From NCBI GenBank assembly GCA_017626045.1, contig JAGAJP010000064.1, positions 1 to 61,932 of the forward strand: a DNA stretch of 61,932 nucleotides, given 5' to 3'. This DNA comes from Muribaculaceae bacterium (lineage in GTDB: Bacteria; Bacteroidota; Bacteroidia; Bacteroidales; Muribaculaceae). The translations under genes and the position numbers were made by a program. Shown piece by piece: positions 24,892 to 34,508 of this stretch. The notes below the pieces were generated by a model. That model searched no databases. It saw only the letters and a program-made list of their open reading frames with translations, and was not told the DNA's origin. Each line of letters begins with the position of its first letter. Positions within the stretch are counted from its first letter, which is position 1.

Positions 24892-25569
24892 TCATTGTTT
24901 ATTTTTCTTCTTGGTCTGCTTGTGTGTTGCGGACGCCTCGTGATAGTCGTGGAGGAAAATATCTCCCGGCATCAGATCAATCTTTCCGTTGCTTATGAAA
25001 CAGAGGTCTCTGAGCACCTTCTCATCGCTGACCGCCTCTTTGTTGTGGGCCACCATGAGTTTCTTCATGTGGTTGGCAATGACCCCTATCAAGTTTCTTC
25101 TCTCTTCGGAATCTTCCATATCCGCCACAGTCTGCACCATGTCCTGAATGTGTTTTCCATAGTAACGGAAGATTATTTCACGGGAGTCGCTGTATGGTAT
25201 GGTATCCGGTTTCGGATTCGCCTCCTCCTCCTGAATCACGGGCACCGGGAAGTCGATGTCGAGTTGAAAATTCGACATGATGTTTATGTGGTCCCATATT
25301 TTTTTCCTGTCGTTCGGGTCTTTTTTAAGAGCCGGGAAAAGAATCGTCATGATATCTGCAATTGCAAATGCGCATCGAGTGCGTTCCTCCCTGTCGGGAA
25401 TTGTCATACAGAATTTCACGAGGTTCTGGACGTTTCGCCCATATTCAGCGAGTTTTACCGGTTCGAGTCCTGTATTGTACGGAATCATGTGCAGAAGTTC
25501 CGGGGCAACTTCAGCGGTAGCCAGCAGTTCAGTGTCGATATAATCGGGGTCTTTAATGTTGTCAGTCAT
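24892..25569 (-). CDS. DUF4290 domain protein
   Basis: A 225-residue cytosolic, Asp/Glu-rich, helical protein with the DUF4290 signature (IPYNTGLEPVKLAEYGRNVQ near residues 29-48, RTRCAFAIADIMTILFP near 62-78, KKIWDHINIMSNFQLDIDFP near 88-107). The family is restricted to Bacteroidetes, commonly sits beside murA and has no known function. The tail is Lys-rich. The ATG at 25569 is preferred because it lies clear of tsaB; a start at 25629 would overlap tsaB by 35 nt. Conserved linkage suggests a wall or division role, but that is inference. Confidence 0.85.
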   Translation of the reverse strand: MTDNIKDPDYIDTELLATAEVAPELLHMIPYNTGLEPVKLAEYGRNVQNLVKFCMTIPDREERTRCAFAIADIMTILFPALKKDPNDRKKIWDHINIMSNFQLDIDFPVPVIQEEEANPKPDTIPYSDSREIIFRYYGKHIQDMVQTVADMEDSEERRNLIGVIANHMKKLMVAHNKEAVSDEKVLRDLCFISNGKIDLMPGDIFLHDYHEASATHKQTKKKNKQ

Positions 25570-25594
25570 GATTAAAGAATTGAAATTAAAAAAA

Positions 25595-26293
25595 TCAGGA
25601 AAGTCCCTTAACGGTGCTTTTTTTAGCATCGTATTCCTTAAGATATTCCGGGACGCTATATGCGGTATCGAGGAAAACGCCTTCTCGGAAGGCTTTTTCG
25701 GCGAGAGCAGTCATATCGGCGGCACGAGGCGAGATATTGTCGATCCAGTGAAACCTGTCTCCTTTCAGCACAGACTTTGATTTCTCTGCCCCGTCACCCA
25801 TGAAGTATACCTCTCGATCATCAGGGAGAGAATTGAAGCATTCCTCCTGCAGAATCATCGGCTTGGGTGGAATGATTGCGTCAAGGCGGAAATTGTATGC
25901 GGCAGTATAGACCTCCATTCTACGCGCATCGATCATCGGTACAAGAATTTCATTTCCCGACCAATCGAAATTGCGGAACATCGCCTTCACCGCAAGCAGT
26001 TGTAGAGTAGACACACCGATCAGCGGCACATCAAGGGAGAAGCAAAGACCTTTGGCAACCGAGAGACCGATTCTCAGACCCGTATAACTGCCAGGTCCCA
26101 TGCTTACAGCGACAGCATCTATGCGCCATTCTCGGCGGCGAGCTTCCGCCATGCACTCGTCGACGAATGGCGCGATAGCCCGAGCATGGTTCATCTCCCT
26201 GTCATCCTCACGAGAAAATTCGGCAAGACCATCGCGAACAAGCGCGACGCTGCAAAATTTGCCGGATGTCTCAATGCATAATATAGTGCTCAT
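25595..26293 (-). CDS. tsaB: tRNA threonylcarbamoyladenosine biosynthesis protein TsaB
   Basis: Non-catalytic partner of TsaD and TsaE in making the t6A37 modification of tRNAs that read ANN codons. The 232-residue ASKHA-fold protein has ILCIETSGKFCSVAL near residues 4-18, NHARAIAPFVDE near 40-51 and GPGSYTGLRIGLSVAKGL near 70-87, the TsaB signature. Its start overlaps the end of the FAD-dehydrogenase gene by 4 nt (ATGA). tsaD and tsaE are elsewhere. Confidence 0.92.
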   Translation of the reverse strand: MSTILCIETSGKFCSVALVRDGLAEFSREDDREMNHARAIAPFVDECMAEARRREWRIDAVAVSMGPGSYTGLRIGLSVAKGLCFSLDVPLIGVSTLQLLAVKAMFRNFDWSGNEILVPMIDARRMEVYTAAYNFRLDAIIPPKPMILQEECFNSLPDDREVYFMGDGAEKSKSVLKGDRFHWIDNISPRAADMTALAEKAFREGVFLDTAYSVPEYLKEYDAKKSTVKGLS

Positions 26294-27855
26294 TTTTGAT
26301 TATTAATAGAATTGAAAATTTGCGAAGCGCATCTCATACCGTCGACAGCCGCTGAGACAATACCGCCGGCATATCCGGCGCCTTCGCCCGCCGGATATAG
26401 TCCATAGATGTAGGGGTGGCATAGCGACTCTTTGCCGCGAGGAATCCTTACCGGGCTTGAGGTTCTTGATTCAAGTCCTATAAGCACGGCGTCTTTTGAT
26501 AGGAACCCCTTGGCCTTTTTGCCGAAATGTCGGAAACCTGTCTGCAGTCTTGAGGCTATGAACTCAGGCAGAAGAGTGTCGAGGCGCGCCTCCCTCAGAC
26601 CGGGGATATAACTCGAAGGGGGAAGGTTTTTTGAATCTCGTCCCTCTACGAAATCAGTCATCCGCTGGGCGGGAGCCACAATGCTGTCGCCGGCAGCTCT
26701 AAAGAATTTTTTCTCAAGATTTTCCACGAAATCGAGCATCTCGAAAGCACCTTTGCCTGCATATTCGGGGAAGTCGCCGGGGTGAATCTCCACCACCATT
26801 CCGGAATTCGCCCATATGCTGCTTCTTGCGGAAGCCGACATACCGTTGACCACGAGTTCACCGGGCGCACTTGCAGCTGGAACCACCACTCCTCCGGGAC
26901 ACATACAGAAACTGTACACTCCCCTACCGTCGACCTGAGTAACGAAACTGTATTCAGCCGGAGGGAGCCATGGACCGCGTCCGGCAGGATTATGATACTG
27001 AATTGAGTCGATGAGTCTCTGAGGATGCTCAAGACGCACACCAACGGCGAGACCCTTTGCCTCGAGAAAAACACCGTCACGGTCAAGCCATCTGTAAACA
27101 TCGCGAGCCGAGTGTCCGGTGGCGAGAATTACGGCATCTCCCGTAACTTCCGTACCGTCGGAAAGAACCACTCCGATAGCGCGCCGATCTTTAATCAGGA
27201 GCCTGTCTGCTCTTGCCATGAACCGAACGTCACCTCCATGGGCGATAATCGACTGCCTGATGTTTTTCATAATCACCGGAAGACGGTCGCTTCCAATGTG
27301 GGGATGAGCGTCGATGAGTATACTTTCATCCGCTCCATGCTGCACAAGCAGAGAAAGCACGGCGTCGGAATTTCCTCTTTTCTTACTTCTTGTGTATAGT
27401 TTTCCATCGGAGAAAGTACCGGCACCCCCTTCGCCGAAGCAATAGTTTGACTCCGGGTCTACTATACGGTTTCTGTTAAGCGCCGCAATGTCGAGTCGTC
27501 TGGAATCCACATCTTTTCCCCGTTCCAGAACAATCGGGCGAATCCCGAGACGAATAGCCTCAAGGGCAGCGAAGAGTCCGGCAGGGCCAGCTCCGACAAT
27601 CACGACCGAATGTGCGGCATTCGACACGTCGCGGAAAGAGACCGGCGTAAAAGGGGACGGCACCTTACGGTCGGAGCCGGAAGCGACGCGAACCATCAAA
27701 TTGATAATGATGTCGCGTTTTCTGGCATCGACCGACCTTCTCACCACCTTCCAGTCATTGACTTTGCATCCGGCTGAAGAGCAAACGTATTTCTCAAGCA
27801 GCTCGGGCGTGGCAGCAGTCTCCGGCGAGACACGAAGTGTAACGTCTTTGATCAT
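26290..27855 (-). CDS. FAD-dependent dehydrogenase (COG2509-like)
   Basis: A 521-residue flavoprotein of unknown substrate. Residues 1-75 form a small alpha/beta domain (MIKDVTLRVSPE). The dinucleotide-binding motif VVIVGAGPAGLFAALEA follows near 86-102, then CFGEGGAGTFSDGKLYTR near 143-160, VILATGHSARDVY near 234-246 and the C-terminal FAD motif LYPAGEGAGYAGGIVSAAVD near 488-507. SFCMCPGGVV near 312-321 is typical of the family and may hold reactive cysteines. The ATG at 27855 is used; a TTG at 27906 would add 17 unlikely residues. It is the first gene of the leftward run to the OmpA-domain gene. Confidence 0.82.
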   Translation of the reverse strand: MIKDVTLRVSPETAATPELLEKYVCSSAGCKVNDWKVVRRSVDARKRDIIINLMVRVASGSDRKVPSPFTPVSFRDVSNAAHSVVIVGAGPAGLFAALEAIRLGIRPIVLERGKDVDSRRLDIAALNRNRIVDPESNYCFGEGGAGTFSDGKLYTRSKKRGNSDAVLSLLVQHGADESILIDAHPHIGSDRLPVIMKNIRQSIIAHGGDVRFMARADRLLIKDRRAIGVVLSDGTEVTGDAVILATGHSARDVYRWLDRDGVFLEAKGLAVGVRLEHPQRLIDSIQYHNPAGRGPWLPPAEYSFVTQVDGRGVYSFCMCPGGVVVPAASAPGELVVNGMSASARSSIWANSGMVVEIHPGDFPEYAGKGAFEMLDFVENLEKKFFRAAGDSIVAPAQRMTDFVEGRDSKNLPPSSYIPGLREARLDTLLPEFIASRLQTGFRHFGKKAKGFLSKDAVLIGLESRTSSPVRIPRGKESLCHPYIYGLYPAGEGAGYAGGIVSAAVDGMRCASQIFNSINNQK

Positions 27856-27898
27856 TTCATCCGTGTGAATTGTTTCATTTACAAAATTAGTAAATATT

Positions 27899-27930
27899 TT
27901 TGGCAATTCATATATTTATTGGTAATTTTG
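27899..27930 (+). promoter_or_regulatory. Bacteroidetes-type promoter for the HAD-rarA operon
   Basis: TTTG at 27899-27902, exactly 20 nt, then TAATTTTG at 27923-27930. Transcription would start near 27937, about 60 nt before the HAD start codon. Confidence 0.78.
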
Positions 27931-27995
27931 TAGGGAATTGTGCCGGATAAAGAGCGCATAGAGACCCCATCCTACAATATAAAGAAGTATTAGCA

Positions 27996-28646
27996 ATGGC
28001 AATCAATAAAGATATAGCATGTCTGTTTGACCTTGACGGAGTTTTGGTGGACAGTGAGAGAATATACACAAAGATTTGGGAGGCAATAGAGTGTCAATGG
28101 CCTACGGGAGTAGAAAACTTTCCATATAAAATCAAAGGCACAACGCTGGAAGACATACTTCACAAGTATTTTCCGGCTGAGATACGGCAGCAAGTGACAG
28201 AAGAACTCTACCGACTCGAGGGAATGATGGTGTATGAGCCCAAACCCGGCGCGATGAAACTTCTGGAGAAACTACGGGAGGATGAAGTGGCGACAGCCTT
28301 GGTGACAAGCAGCAATGACCTTAAGATGGCACATCTATGGAACGACATGCCTAATTTGAAGGGCGAGTTCCGGACCATCATAACCGGAGACGAAGTGACA
28401 CACTCAAAGCCGGATCCCGAGGGATATCTGAAGGCCTCGTCCGCATTAGGAGTCGACTCACGCCGCTGTGCCGTTTTTGAAGACTCTCTTCAGGGAGTAA
28501 AGGCGGGGCGCGCTTCAGGAGCATTCGTGGTTGGAGTGGCAGGTACGCTTAAGGCAGAAGACATAGCTCCCTATTGCGATATCGTGGTTGATACCCTTGA
28601 AGGGTTTGACTGCGACAATCTTGAAAGCATCCTGCATAAAAGGTAA
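27996..28646 (+). CDS. HAD-superfamily phosphatase, beta-phosphoglucomutase-like
   Basis: A 216-residue cytosolic hydrolase. Motif I is DLDGVLVDSE at residues 12-21 with the nucleophile aspartate, motif II is VTSSN near 105-109, motif III lysine lies in THSKPDPEGY near 134-143, and motif IV is FEDSLQGVKAG near 158-168. The helical cap follows motif I, as in the beta-phosphoglucomutase/phosphoglycolate phosphatase group. The substrate cannot be inferred. rarA starts 18 nt downstream on the same transcript. Confidence 0.85.
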   Translation: MAINKDIACLFDLDGVLVDSERIYTKIWEAIECQWPTGVENFPYKIKGTTLEDILHKYFPAEIRQQVTEELYRLEGMMVYEPKPGAMKLLEKLREDEVATALVTSSNDLKMAHLWNDMPNLKGEFRTIITGDEVTHSKPDPEGYLKASSALGVDSRRCAVFEDSLQGVKAGRASGAFVVGVAGTLKAEDIAPYCDIVVDTLEGFDCDNLESILHKR

Positions 28647-28664
28647 GGAAGTAAGAACAATCGT

Positions 28665-30011
28665 ATGACAGCACACAATTTCTCACCGCTTGCGGAGCGA
28701 CTCAGACCCACGACCCTCGACGACTACATAGGACAGAAACATCTTGTGGGACCCGGAGGCATCATAAGAAACATGATTGAGACCGGAAAGGTCAACTCGT
28801 TTATACTATGGGGTCCTCCCGGAGTCGGAAAGACCACACTTGCGCGGATTATAGCCAATTCAATAGAAGCGAGATTCTACACCTTGAGCGCAGTTACATC
28901 GGGAGTGAAGGATGTACGCGATGTCATCGAGCGATGTACTCGTGAAAGCGGCGGTATGTTTGCGAGTGCCCGTCCTATACTGTTTATCGATGAAATTCAT
29001 CGGTTTAACAAGGCGCAACAGGACTCACTTCTCGGAGCAGTCGAGAAGGGTATACTTACTCTAATCGGTGCGACAACGGAGAATCCGTCGTTTGAAGTGA
29101 TTAGACCGTTGCTGAGCCGGGCACAGGTGTATACTCTAAAGTCTCTGGAGAAAGAAGATCTTCAGGAATTGCTTGAGAGAGCTATCAAGAAAGACGAAGT
29201 GTTGAGCCGGCGCGAAGTGGAGATAAGATCCACAAATGCCCTATTCCGCTTTGCCGGAGGAGATGCGAGAAAACTCCTGAACATCCTCGACCTTCTCGAG
29301 CAGAGTGTGGCGGCGGGTAAACCGGTGGTTATAGACGATGATATAGTCACCGACAGGCTTCAAGTGAATCCGGCAGCATACGACCGCGACGGAGAGATGC
29401 ATTACGACATCATCTCCGCCTTCATAAAGTCGGTTCGCGGCAGCGACCCTGACGCCGCGGTCTATTGGCTGGCGAGAATGGTAGCCGGAGGAGAAGACCC
29501 CAAGTTCATTGCCCGCCGTCTCGTGATACTCGCGGCTGAAGACATAGGACTCGCAAATCCCAACGCGCTTCTTCTCGCCAACGCAACGTTTGACGCCCTT
29601 CAGAAGATAGGCTGGCCCGAGGGAAGGATAATATTGGCAGAATGCACGGTGTATCTTGCCACGTCACCGAAGAGCAACTCCGCCTATCTCTCAATCGACA
29701 AAGCACTTGAACTTGTGAGGAATACAGGAGACCTACCGGTGCCACTGCACTTGCGCAACGCTCCGACATCCCTAATGAAAGAGATGGGGTATGGACAGGA
29801 GTATAAGTATGCCCATAATTACGCCAATCATTATGCCGACCAGCAATATCTTCCTGACGGTCTTCAGGGAACACAACTGTGGACACCCCAGCCTAATCCG
29901 GCAGAAAGCAAACTTGCCGCATATATGAGGCAACTCAGGGAATCAAGCGGAGTGCGCGACAACAGCGCAGCGACTCCGTGTCCAAAGGGGCTTGACGGAA
30001 ACGGTCAGTGA
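28665..30011 (+). CDS. rarA: Replication-associated recombination protein A (MgsA family AAA+ ATPase)
   Basis: Clamp-loader-like ATPase that acts at stalled replication forks. The 448-residue protein has LRPTTLDDYIGQKHLVGPGG near residues 13-32, Walker A GPPGVGKTT near 46-54, Walker B LFIDEIHRFNKAQQD near 107-121, sensor 1 LIGATTENPSF near 133-143 and the C-terminal tetramerisation domain with GYGQEYKYAHNY near 380-391. The end overlaps the end of uvrA by 7 nt on the opposite strand. Both genes serve DNA damage tolerance or repair. Confidence 0.94.
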   Translation: MTAHNFSPLAERLRPTTLDDYIGQKHLVGPGGIIRNMIETGKVNSFILWGPPGVGKTTLARIIANSIEARFYTLSAVTSGVKDVRDVIERCTRESGGMFASARPILFIDEIHRFNKAQQDSLLGAVEKGILTLIGATTENPSFEVIRPLLSRAQVYTLKSLEKEDLQELLERAIKKDEVLSRREVEIRSTNALFRFAGGDARKLLNILDLLEQSVAAGKPVVIDDDIVTDRLQVNPAAYDRDGEMHYDIISAFIKSVRGSDPDAAVYWLARMVAGGEDPKFIARRLVILAAEDIGLANPNALLLANATFDALQKIGWPEGRIILAECTVYLATSPKSNSAYLSIDKALELVRNTGDLPVPLHLRNAPTSLMKEMGYGQEYKYAHNYANHYADQQYLPDGLQGTQLWTPQPNPAESKLAAYMRQLRESSGVRDNSAATPCPKGLDGNGQ

Positions 30012-32848
30012 GAGCCTCCGTTAAGTTCCTCTTTGAGAAATCTTGAAGTCTCTGTATCCATTTCGGCAATCTGTTCGGGAGTGCCCTGCCCTACAATCAA
30101 ACCGCCCTCCTTGCCTCCATGAGGACCCAGCTCGATAATCCAGTCGGCACATTTGATAACATCGAGATTGTGTTCAATCACAATAACAGTGTTGCCCCTG
30201 TCGACGAGTTTGTTTATGACGCCGAGAAGCACCTTGATATCCTCGAAATGCAAACCGGTGGTCGGTTCATCAAGAATGAACAAAGTTTTACCTGTATCTC
30301 TTTTGGCAAGCTCAGTGGCAAGTTTCACTCGTTGGTTTTCGCCGCCGCTGAGTGTGCTTGAAGGCTGACCGAGCTTAATGTAGCCGAGACCTAAATCCTT
30401 AAGGAGTTTGATTTTATTACGAATAGAAGGAATATTCTCAAAAAACTCCGTAGCCTGATTTACAGTCATATCGAGGACATCTGCGATAGACTTTCCCTTA
30501 TATCTCACCTCCAGAGTCTCCCTGTTAAAACGTTTACCTTTGCATTCCTCACAAGGTACGAGCACGTCGGGAAGGAAATTCATCTCTATTGTTCTGTATC
30601 CGTTTCCGTCGCATTTCTCGCATCTTCCGCCTTTGACGTTGAAAGAGAATCGCCCTACCTTGTATCCTCTTATGCCGGATTCAGGAAGTTCGGAGAAAAG
30701 TTTTCTAATTTCCGTAAAGACACCATTGTAAGTTGCTGGATTAGACCTTGGCGACTTACCGAGGGGCGACTGATCCACAGTCACCACCTTGTCGATGTTC
30801 TCGATACCAATTAAATCCTCATAAGGAAGAGGGTTGGCAAGTGATCTGTAAAACTTCTTGCTGAGAATCGGCTGAAGAGTATTATTGACAAGACTTGACT
30901 TGCCTGAACCTGAAACTCCCGTCACGCATATAAACTTACCGAGCGGGAATTCAGCGTCAATGTTTTTCAGATTATTTCCGGAAGCCCCTATGATTTTTAG
31001 ACTCAAGCCGTTGCCCTCCCTTCTATGGTCAGGAACGGGGATTGAGTTTTCGCCATTAAGATAAGTTGCGGTCAGGGTATGCTCCTCAAGCATTTGGTCA
31101 GGAGTACCCTGGAATACCACATTGCCACCTTTCCGCCCGGCACCGGGACCTATGTCGACAATATAGTCAGCTTGCCGCATAATGTCCTTGTCATGTTCAA
31201 CAACAATGATAGAGTTTCCATTGTCGCGCAATTTCTTAAGGCTATTGATCAGGCGCTGATTGTCGCGCTGGTGAAGGCCGATAGAGGGTTCGTCGAGAAT
31301 ATACAGCACATTCACGAGCTGAGTCCCTATCTGAGTAGCCAGTCTGATACGCTGGCTTTCGCCGCCGGAAAGCGAAGCGCTGGCACGATTTAGGGAAAGA
31401 TACTCAAGACCGACATCGAGGAGGAACTTGAGTCTTGTCCTGATTTCCTTAAGTATCTCGACCGCCACGACCTTTCTCTGAGTGTCGATTCTGTCTTCCA
31501 GCCCTAAAGTCCAGTCATACAGTTCTTTTAAGTCCATATTTGCAACTTCGGCGATATTCTTCCCGTCAATGAAGTAGTTGAGGGACATTTTTGTCAGTCT
31601 ATTACCGTTGCATACCGGACAGACATAATTGGTAAAATAAAGATCTTCCCACTTATTACTATCTTGAAAGTAGTTATTTTTAGAGGTAAGCCACAAGAAA
31701 TCTCTGACCCCTCCCCTGAAATTATCCAAAGAAGGGGGAATATTGGCATCGGGGTCAACAGAAATCAGATAGTCGGTACCGTCAATAATAACATTCAAGA
31801 CCTTTTCAGGCAGGTCTTTGATAGGAGTTAGGATAGAAACGCCAAACATATTGCAAACCGCCTCAATCTTCTCGAAAATATAAATACGGGAATTGAAACG
31901 ACCGAGAGGCTTAATGCCGCCATCGTATATAGACTTTTCTTTATCCGGCATGAATTTCTCGGGATCCGGGAGATTTTTAGAGCCAATACCGTTGCATTTT
32001 TCGCAAGCCCCGAGCGGGGAATTGAAAGAGAAATTATGAGGAGCCGGTTCCGGGTAAGCCAGCCCATTTTCGGGATCCATCAGCATAAGGGAGAAATAAT
32101 TGACTTTACCGGTCTCCATATCGATAATCATCATCTGCTGGTCGCCCTGCTCGAGAGCGTCCTCGACGGCAATCTTCAGGCGTTCCGATTCCACATCCTT
32201 GACTCTGAGCCTGTCTATCACGAGTTCTATGTTATGATTCCGGTATCTGTCAGTCTTCATTCCGTATGCAAGTTCTTTGATGACACCGTCGACACGCACA
32301 TTAAGGTAGCCCTTTTTGCGCAAATTCTCAAAAAGTTCCTTATAATGACCCTTTCTGTTTTTCACAACAGGGGCGAGCACATAAATTTTCTTTCCGGCAT
32401 AATTAGAGGAAATCATCTCGATAATCTTATCCTTAGTGAATTTAACGAGAAGTTTTCCGCTTATATAGCTTCTTGCCTGTCCGAGGCGTGCGAAAAGAAG
32501 GCGGAAGAAATCATAAATTTCGGTAGTAGTGCCGATGGTAGAACGAGGATTCTTGTTGACAGTCTTCTGTTCAATGCTGATTACGGGATTGAGTCCGGAA
32601 ATATTGTCGACATCCGGTCGCTCCATCTTGCCGAGAAGATTTCTTGCATAAGAAGAGAAAGTCTCGATATATCTTCGTTGTCCTTCAGCGAAAATAGTAT
32701 CGAAAGCTAAAGAAGATTTTCCGCAACCGCTAAGACCGGTAATGACGCAAAGTTTATTGTGAGGAATGGTCACATCAATATTCTTAAGGTTGTGGACTCT
32801 TGCGCCTGATACCTTAATTGAATCGGAAGGTTGTAATATATCGTTCAT
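30005..32848 (-). CDS. uvrA: Excinuclease ABC subunit A
   Basis: Damage-recognition ATPase of nucleotide excision repair. The 947-residue protein has two ABC modules: Walker A GLSGCGKSS near residues 37-45 and GVSGSGKSS near 639-647, with signatures LSGGESQRIRLATQI near 495-509 and LSGGENQRVKLATEL near 835-849. Zinc motifs are CEKCNGIG near 281-288 with CPVCNGNR near 411-418, and CEKCDGNG with CEECKGKR near 742-776. The ATG at 32848 is used; the TTG two codons upstream is less likely. uvrB and uvrC are not in the window. A 69-nt inverted-repeat element lies upstream. Confidence 0.96.
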   Translation of the reverse strand: MNDILQPSDSIKVSGARVHNLKNIDVTIPHNKLCVITGLSGCGKSSLAFDTIFAEGQRRYIETFSSYARNLLGKMERPDVDNISGLNPVISIEQKTVNKNPRSTIGTTTEIYDFFRLLFARLGQARSYISGKLLVKFTKDKIIEMISSNYAGKKIYVLAPVVKNRKGHYKELFENLRKKGYLNVRVDGVIKELAYGMKTDRYRNHNIELVIDRLRVKDVESERLKIAVEDALEQGDQQMMIIDMETGKVNYFSLMLMDPENGLAYPEPAPHNFSFNSPLGACEKCNGIGSKNLPDPEKFMPDKEKSIYDGGIKPLGRFNSRIYIFEKIEAVCNMFGVSILTPIKDLPEKVLNVIIDGTDYLISVDPDANIPPSLDNFRGGVRDFLWLTSKNNYFQDSNKWEDLYFTNYVCPVCNGNRLTKMSLNYFIDGKNIAEVANMDLKELYDWTLGLEDRIDTQRKVVAVEILKEIRTRLKFLLDVGLEYLSLNRASASLSGGESQRIRLATQIGTQLVNVLYILDEPSIGLHQRDNQRLINSLKKLRDNGNSIIVVEHDKDIMRQADYIVDIGPGAGRKGGNVVFQGTPDQMLEEHTLTATYLNGENSIPVPDHRREGNGLSLKIIGASGNNLKNIDAEFPLGKFICVTGVSGSGKSSLVNNTLQPILSKKFYRSLANPLPYEDLIGIENIDKVVTVDQSPLGKSPRSNPATYNGVFTEIRKLFSELPESGIRGYKVGRFSFNVKGGRCEKCDGNGYRTIEMNFLPDVLVPCEECKGKRFNRETLEVRYKGKSIADVLDMTVNQATEFFENIPSIRNKIKLLKDLGLGYIKLGQPSSTLSGGENQRVKLATELAKRDTGKTLFILDEPTTGLHFEDIKVLLGVINKLVDRGNTVIVIEHNLDVIKCADWIIELGPHGGKEGGLIVGQGTPEQIAEMDTETSRFLKEELNGGSH

Positions 32849-32920
32849 ATTCAATATTTTCAGTTATAATAGCGATGTGAAAGCCGTACTATTGCTGTGA
32901 ATAGGAAATAAATGAAAGTA

Positions 32921-32989
32921 ATCGCCATTATCATACTGCAAAAACAGTGCCAAATAGTGTGATTAATTGTTAATCTGCATAATGGCGAT
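32921..32989. repeat. Inverted repeat between uvrA and the CHU_C gene
   Basis: ATCGCCATTAT at 32921-32931 is exactly complementary to ATAATGGCGAT at 32979-32989, an 11-bp arm around 47 nt. The interior contains a second small hairpin, GATTAA-TTG-TTAATC (32961-32975). A further CTCAA-CTG-TTGAG hairpin follows at 32991-33003. It may form the leader of uvrA or the terminator of the upstream gene. Confidence 0.55.
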
Positions 32990-33016
32990 GCTCAACTGTT
33001 GAGAATAAGACGGGGG

Positions 33017-34366
33017 TTATTGCTGAGAGTTTGTAATGCCGACGTACTTCACGATGTTGATATCTCCGGACTTTTTGTATATCTTTCCGTCGGTGCCTTT
33101 CGCCTCTATCACATAGAAGAACACTCCGGAATCAACAGTCTTGCCACCGACAGTACCGTTCCAACCTTGGTCCGGCGACGAAAGGTGGCAAACCTCGTGT
33201 CCCTGACGATCGAAAATCCAACAGTTGAAATCGAGAATCGAGCGGTAAGCCACTTTCCATTCATCGTTGACGCCATCGCCGTTTGGTGAGAACGCGTTTG
33301 GCACGAGCAACTGACTTGCACCTATAGAAACCTGATATACATCGCTGATGCACTCGCAGCTACCGTCAGCATTGCTGCCGATATATCTGACGTAGTGGAC
33401 ACCTTCGTCAAGGAAAGTATAGTCCAGGTCCTGAGTATTGAATCGATATTCTATATCTTCAAAAGAAGGATCTTTGGTCAACTGCCATTCGTTGTGTATG
33501 ACACCGTCTGTAACGAAAGCGGTAAATGAAATCTCACATGGGGCGGACCCTCCGAGGCCCTCTTCGTCGTCAGCCCCGATCTGGTTGCTGCCTGCGTCAT
33601 TGTCAGAGCTGTCATCGCCGATGACTTTCGCAAAAGTTCGGGCATCGACAGAGTGCGGCTGAATTACGGAAGTCTCCACTTCCGACTCCCAGTTCCATTC
33701 ACGCAGGAAACGGTCGCCTGAAACGGTGAATTTAGACGCGCAATAGTTTGGGGGAGAGACTCTGTATTCATTCTGGAAATTTTCAAAAGATGCAGTCTGC
33801 TCAACATTCACGAAATTGGGCATATTTTCTGACTCGTTCCATTCCTGAGTATAGTAGTTGACATGTATCTGCCTGTCGAGGGTTTTCCGGACGCCGTTGA
33901 TAGTATAGTAATATATGGGATCACCGGACCCCGACACATTAATCAGGGACGCGCCACATTCCTGGTCCGGAGCTTCTTCTGCAGACTGAAGATTAAGTCT
34001 ATATGGTTTGTATTCAGTAATCCAGAAGAAATAACTTCTATCGCCGTCTTCCACAACGTATCCCATATTTCCTTCAAGTTCTGAAATGGAACTTGTGTTG
34101 CCGTTTTGCGTGGAACCAATAAGTTCGGAATGAGCGGCACCGAGATACCCGAATTTATACCATGAAGCCTTATTTCCGGAGGGGGAAGTATATGAAACCG
34201 AAACTCCGTCTGCGGAATAGAGAACATATATATTGTTCAGTCCTGAAGACTTTTCGGGATTCACTTCTATAACCTTAAGTGAATTTCCGGAAAAGGTCAG
34301 CGACTGTGCCACTGACAGAGCCGGGAATGCCACGGATAAAATAAAAACAAGCCAATTTCTCATCAT
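33017..34366 (-). CDS. Exported protein with gliding-motility (CHU_C) C-terminal domain
   Basis: A 449-residue secreted protein of unknown function. The signal peptide covers about residues 1-21 (MMRNWLVFILSVAFPALSVA). The C-terminal 90 residues are a CHU_C/gliding-motility-associated domain: LLVPNAFSPNGDGVNDEW near residues 356-373, IFDRQGHEVCHL near 385-396, GWNGTVGGK near 402-410 and VDSGVFFYVIEA near 411-422. Such domains mark type B cargo of the type IX secretion system. The central part shows no known catalytic motif. The double ATG at 34366/34363 is chosen since an in-frame extension upstream has no signal peptide. No promoter consensus was found. Confidence 0.75.
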   Translation of the reverse strand: MMRNWLVFILSVAFPALSVAQSLTFSGNSLKVIEVNPEKSSGLNNIYVLYSADGVSVSYTSPSGNKASWYKFGYLGAAHSELIGSTQNGNTSSISELEGNMGYVVEDGDRSYFFWITEYKPYRLNLQSAEEAPDQECGASLINVSGSGDPIYYYTINGVRKTLDRQIHVNYYTQEWNESENMPNFVNVEQTASFENFQNEYRVSPPNYCASKFTVSGDRFLREWNWESEVETSVIQPHSVDARTFAKVIGDDSSDNDAGSNQIGADDEEGLGGSAPCEISFTAFVTDGVIHNEWQLTKDPSFEDIEYRFNTQDLDYTFLDEGVHYVRYIGSNADGSCECISDVYQVSIGASQLLVPNAFSPNGDGVNDEWKVAYRSILDFNCWIFDRQGHEVCHLSSPDQGWNGTVGGKTVDSGVFFYVIEAKGTDGKIYKKSGDINIVKYVGITNSQQ

Positions 34367-34508
34367 GTAAAGATAACGATAAAAATCGGGATATGAGTAT
34401 GTTTCTATGAATGAAAAAGAACTATTTTTAGCAACATATATCAGATTCATGCGTTTAAGGAAATGGGGAAGGTAGATAATTGGAAAAAAAAAATAATATA
34501 TTTGAACA

